From NCBI GenBank assembly GCA_041748075.1, contig JBGTDX010000162.1, positions 1 to 64,000 on the forward strand: a stretch of 64,000 bases of DNA, read 5' to 3'. Every line of letters starts with the position of its first letter. Position 1 is the stretch's first letter. The position numbers and the translations under genes are program-made. This document shows, one piece after another, positions 61,591 through 64,000 of the stretch. Under the pieces are notes generated by a model that saw only the letters and a list, made by a program, of their open reading frames with translations, made no database searches and had not been told where the DNA came from. Origin of the DNA: JBGSYJ01 sp041748075. Its GTDB lineage: Bacteria > Acidobacteriota > Thermoanaerobaculia > Gp7-AA8.

Positions 61591-62400
61591 GTGTACCGCG
61601 CGTTCTTCGGCCTGACCGATCGGCCCTTCGGGAAGACACCGAATCCCGCCTATCTCTACGAGAGCCACCGGCACCGCGAGGCTCTTGCCAGACTGGAGTA
61701 CGCGGTGGAGGAAAAGGAACTTGCTCTGCTCACAGGTCCGATCGGGTCAGGCAAGACGACACTCTCGCGCGCCCTGATCGACCGGATCGGCGATTCGAGG
61801 CCCATTGTTCTGCTGATCAATCCGCGAGTGACCCCGAAACAGCTCCTCTCTGCTGTGGCATCGGGACTGGGGCTGAAGCCGGGGCGCTTCCGGAACGAGA
61901 TCGTAGACCAGTTGCACACCCGCCTGTACGCGTTGCACGAGGAGGGCCGCGAGCCCGTTCTGATCATCGATGAATCACAGTTGATACCGGGTAAGGCGGT
62001 GTTCGACGAGATCCGGCTCCTGACGAATTTTCAGCTCGACGACCAGAATCTGCTGTCGGTCATTCTGATCGGCCAGCCTGAACTCGAGCGGCGGTTGCAA
62101 CGTGCCGCCTACGAACCGCTGAATCAGCGGGTCGGGATCCGTTATTCGCTCGGTGCCCTGTCGCTCGAGGAGACGCGTGCGTACGTTTCCCATCGAATCC
62201 GCGTCGCGGGAGGTGCGCGGAGTCCTTTCTCGGAAGAAGCGGTTGAACAACTGTTCACGCTCAGCGGCGGTGTGCCCAGAATCATCAATACGCTGGCGAC
62301 GACAGCACTGCTCGGTGCCTTCGGCGACGACGAGAAGCAGATCGAAGCCCACAGGGTGCTCGACGCGGGACGCGAGCATCAGATTGCTGGGGTCTCATGA
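61591..62400 (+). CDS. ExeA/GspA-type AAA ATPase
   Basis: 269 residues from a GTG one base past the cheA stop; AGGAGG is 7 bases upstream, a strong site. Opening YRAFFGLTDRPFGKTPNPAYLY is the ExeA hallmark, then Walker A LLTGPIGSGKTTLSRAL (about 50), Walker B PVLIIDESQLI (about 122), sensor region VILIGQPELERRL, and RIINTLATTALLGAF at the end. There is no peptidoglycan-binding or membrane domain, unlike full ExeA. ExeA-like ATPases assist assembly of type II secretion or pilus-type machines. Its place between cheA and cheW is unusual. Confidence 0.9.
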   Translation: MYRAFFGLTDRPFGKTPNPAYLYESHRHREALARLEYAVEEKELALLTGPIGSGKTTLSRALIDRIGDSRPIVLLINPRVTPKQLLSAVASGLGLKPGRFRNEIVDQLHTRLYALHEEGREPVLIIDESQLIPGKAVFDEIRLLTNFQLDDQNLLSVILIGQPELERRLQRAAYEPLNQRVGIRYSLGALSLEETRAYVSHRIRVAGGARSPFSEEAVEQLFTLSGGVPRIINTLATTALLGAFGDDEKQIEAHRVLDAGREHQIAGVS

Positions 62401-62425
62401 AACGCACGGGAGAGGGTGTTGCGCC

Positions 62426-63100
62426 GTGGTAGATCTGGTCAAGATTCGCAGGAAAGCAAAAGAACAGAAGGAACGTGAAGCTGCGGCCGCGGCGGAGCAG
62501 TCCTCGCCGCCGGCAACCGGTGAGACCGCCGTTGCAGAGGACGGGTACGCCGGCCCGAGCGCCGCGGAGCGGCTCGAACTGTTCAAGAGCAGGCTATCGA
62601 CGGAGGCTTCTGAATGGGGCGGCCATGATGACGAGCTCGATGCATCCGAGGAGTCCTCCACATCCGGGATCGAAGTCCTCACACTCACTATGGGCGCCGA
62701 AGAATATGCCATTCCAATCGATAGCGTCGTGGAGATCGTGATTCCGGGCGAAATCACTCGCGTTCCGAATGCGCCGAGGAACATCTCCGGGCTCATTTCA
62801 CTGCGCGGTACAATCGTCACGATTCTCGATGTGAGGGGAAAACTGGGTCATGACCCAATCGCTCCCGATCTGGACACGAGAATCGTGGTAGTGCGCGATG
62901 CTGGCGGTAGTGCAGGTTTCATCGTGGACAAGGTTCTTCGGGTCGTCAAAGTGCCGGCCGAAGAGCTCGACAGTGAGCCTGTCGCCTCGCCCGCAGGGCG
63001 AAATGACATGATCAAGGGAGTGTTTCGCCGGAACGACAGCCTGTCGATTCTCCTGGACATCGAAGGCCTCGTGGGTGAGGACGCCTCAAATGACTCTTAA
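62426..63100 (+). CDS. cheW: CheW-domain protein with N-terminal extension
   Basis: 224 residues from a GTG at 62426 with GGGAGAGGG upstream. Residues 1-80 are charged and low-complexity (VKIRRKAKEQKEREAAAAAEQ-like start). The CheW domain starts near 87 (GIEVLTLTMGAEEYAIPIDSV), with PNAPRNISGLISLRGTIVTILDVRGKLG and GFIVDKVLRVVKVPAEEL as in adaptor CheW proteins that join receptors to CheA. CheW is usually about 150 residues, so the extension is extra. The stop overlaps the next start. Confidence 0.9.
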   Translation: MVDLVKIRRKAKEQKEREAAAAAEQSSPPATGETAVAEDGYAGPSAAERLELFKSRLSTEASEWGGHDDELDASEESSTSGIEVLTLTMGAEEYAIPIDSVVEIVIPGEITRVPNAPRNISGLISLRGTIVTILDVRGKLGHDPIAPDLDTRIVVVRDAGGSAGFIVDKVLRVVKVPAEELDSEPVASPAGRNDMIKGVFRRNDSLSILLDIEGLVGEDASNDS

Positions 63101-63593
63101 CTGTAAACATTGCCAGATCTCTCTCGCGTCCGAGGGCGCCGGGGCTTTTTGTCCCGGGTGTGGACGGACGCTGGAAACAGAGAATCGTATCGCCTTTATC
63201 GCGGATGCCGACCGGCCTTTTCGAGCCTTCATGGCCGAGGCGCTTAGCACGCTGGGTTTTCACGTCGAGCTCTTCAATTCCGGGGAGGGGCTGCTCGAAC
63301 GGGTGCGCGCGGAGCGCCCCGCCCTTCTGCTTGCGAACGTCTACCTTTCCGGAATGCTCGGGGTGGAGATCTGCGAGAAGGTCAAGGCTGATGAGACTCT
63401 GCCGACAAGAGTGCTCCTGATTGGAGCGATCTTTCGTCCCGATCGATTCAAGGCGCGGCCGACGAGCCACTATGGTGCCGACGGCTACTGCGAAGAAGGA
63501 CTCTCGTCAGACGCTTTCTGCAAGGTAGTGCGCAACGTGATGGACTCGTCATGCAACTCGAAAGCCGCCGCAGGAGAAGGGAGGGCGCGATGA
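63090..63593 (+). CDS. Zinc-ribbon plus degenerate receiver (pseudo-receiver) protein
   Basis: 167 residues from the ATG at 63090, inside the cheW end. Residues 1-30 are a zinc ribbon with CKHC and CPGC pairs. The rest is receiver-like: acidic DAD is kept (FIADADRP), but the phospho-acceptor position reads LLLANVYLSGM, so Asp is replaced by Asn, and the conserved Lys is missing (GADGYCEEGL). It probably cannot be phosphorylated in the usual way and may serve as a docking domain. The stop overlaps the next gene (ATGA). Confidence 0.82.
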   Translation: MTLNCKHCQISLASEGAGAFCPGCGRTLETENRIAFIADADRPFRAFMAEALSTLGFHVELFNSGEGLLERVRAERPALLLANVYLSGMLGVEICEKVKADETLPTRVLLIGAIFRPDRFKARPTSHYGADGYCEEGLSSDAFCKVVRNVMDSSCNSKAAAGEGRAR

Positions 63594-64000
63594 GCTCGGA
63601 CTTCCAGCTGCGCGAGCAGGCGCGCTCGGAGAGCGCTGATCTCCGGCAGAAGGCTGCTCAGGTCGTAGCTCAGTCACTCACTGATGATGACCTTCCGCTG
63701 ATGTTCGAGATGCTCGGGGACCGCGACTGGCGAGTTCGAAAGACGATTGTCGAGGGATTCCTTCGAAGTCCGCGGGACCAGGTCATTCGAAAGCTCATCG
63801 CGGCGCTCCGTGATGCAGAAAACGCAGGGAAACGGAACTCGGCTACCGAAGCGCTCGTGAGAATCGGAGAGCCGGCCATCCCGTATCTGATTTACGAGCT
63901 CGAGCGCGAGGAAGATCTCGACGTCCGCCTTTCGCTCGTGAATCTTCTCGGGGATCTCCGTAACGACGAGGCCTATGAAGTTCTGCTCGCCGTGCTGACC
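63590..64000 (+). CDS. HEAT-repeat protein (partial, runs off the window)
   Basis: At least 137 residues; the 3' end is outside the window. After the start MSSDFQLREQARSESADLRQ come HEAT/PBS-lyase-type repeats: LTDDDLPLMFEMLGDRDWRVRKTIVEGF, LIAALRDAENAGKRNSATEAL and RIGEPAIPYLIYELE. GGGAGGG is a few bases before the ATG. It is translationally coupled to the pseudo-receiver and ends the visible chemosensory cluster. Function: protein binding, partner unknown. Confidence 0.85.
   Translation, partial: MSSDFQLREQARSESADLRQKAAQVVAQSLTDDDLPLMFEMLGDRDWRVRKTIVEGFLRSPRDQVIRKLIAALRDAENAGKRNSATEALVRIGEPAIPYLIYELEREEDLDVRLSLVNLLGDLRNDEAYEVLLAVLT

Noticed and set aside
1..64000. tRNA, rRNA, CRISPR, insertion sequence or prophage
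   Set aside because: The gaps were read for cloverleaf, spacer-repeat and transposase patterns; none was found.

Overview
The window is a GC-rich (about 60 percent by eye), gene-dense piece of a Gram-negative-type bacterial chromosome. The envelope genes (TonB-family protein, O-antigen ligase-type protein, LysM/amidase, RodZ-like protein, Wzm/Wzt-type exporter) indicate two membranes. The mix of a DUF4388 chemosensory cluster, an ExeA-type ATPase, YfhO-type and other many-pass membrane proteins, frequent TTG/GTG starts and heptanucleotide repeats resembles Acidobacteriota or a similar deep-branching soil/sediment phylum. That placement is inference only; no rRNA, tRNA or marker set is present.

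Layout. (1) 1-5.7 kb: a heptamer repeat, then minus-strand isoaspartyl peptidase, HAD acid phosphatase and a degenerate aspartic-protease-like lipoprotein; a plus-strand delta-1-pyrroline-5-carboxylate dehydrogenase with a clear intrinsic terminator; a minus-strand TonB-like protein. (2) 5.8-47.9 kb: a very large surface-polysaccharide locus. It has nucleotide-sugar genes (DegT aminotransferase, three epimerase/dehydratases, UDP-ManNAc dehydrogenase-like and UDP-GlcNAc 2-epimerase), a polyprenyl-phosphate sugar transferase, single-domain glycosyltransferases, methyltransferases, two YfhO-type proteins, four GT-C-like membrane proteins (one a 1251-residue fusion), a Wzm/Wzt-type exporter, a 689-residue two-domain glycosyltransferase, an 1820-residue glycosyltransferase with five catalytic-type modules, and an O-antigen ligase/polymerase. 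Several genes overlap by 4-14 bases, which implies coupled translation. (3) 48-54.4 kb: helical-repeat proteins around a RodZ-like protein, then DnaJ-TPR, PP2C phosphatase, a short SelW-like gene with an in-frame UGA (a selenoprotein missed by ordinary gene calling), and gatC-gatA. (4) 54.5-57.4 kb: LysM/N-acetylmuramoyl-L-alanine amidase, ribH, nusB. (5) 57.4-64 kb: a chemosensory cluster (DUF4388/receiver-like/GAF-like protein, CheY, CheA, ExeA-type ATPase, CheW, zinc-ribbon pseudo-receiver, HEAT-repeat protein running off the edge) with no receptor, CheR or CheB in view.

The main new observations are: the SelW-family selenoprotein with its own ribosome-binding site, a CxxU motif and a SECIS-like hairpin after the UGA; the giant glycosyltransferase built from the same module as a neighbouring gene; the triplicated GT-C family with one fused member; a set of -10-like elements only 6-11 bases before start codons, suggesting leaderless transcripts; and a pseudo-receiver in the chemosensory operon that has lost its phospho-acceptor aspartate.
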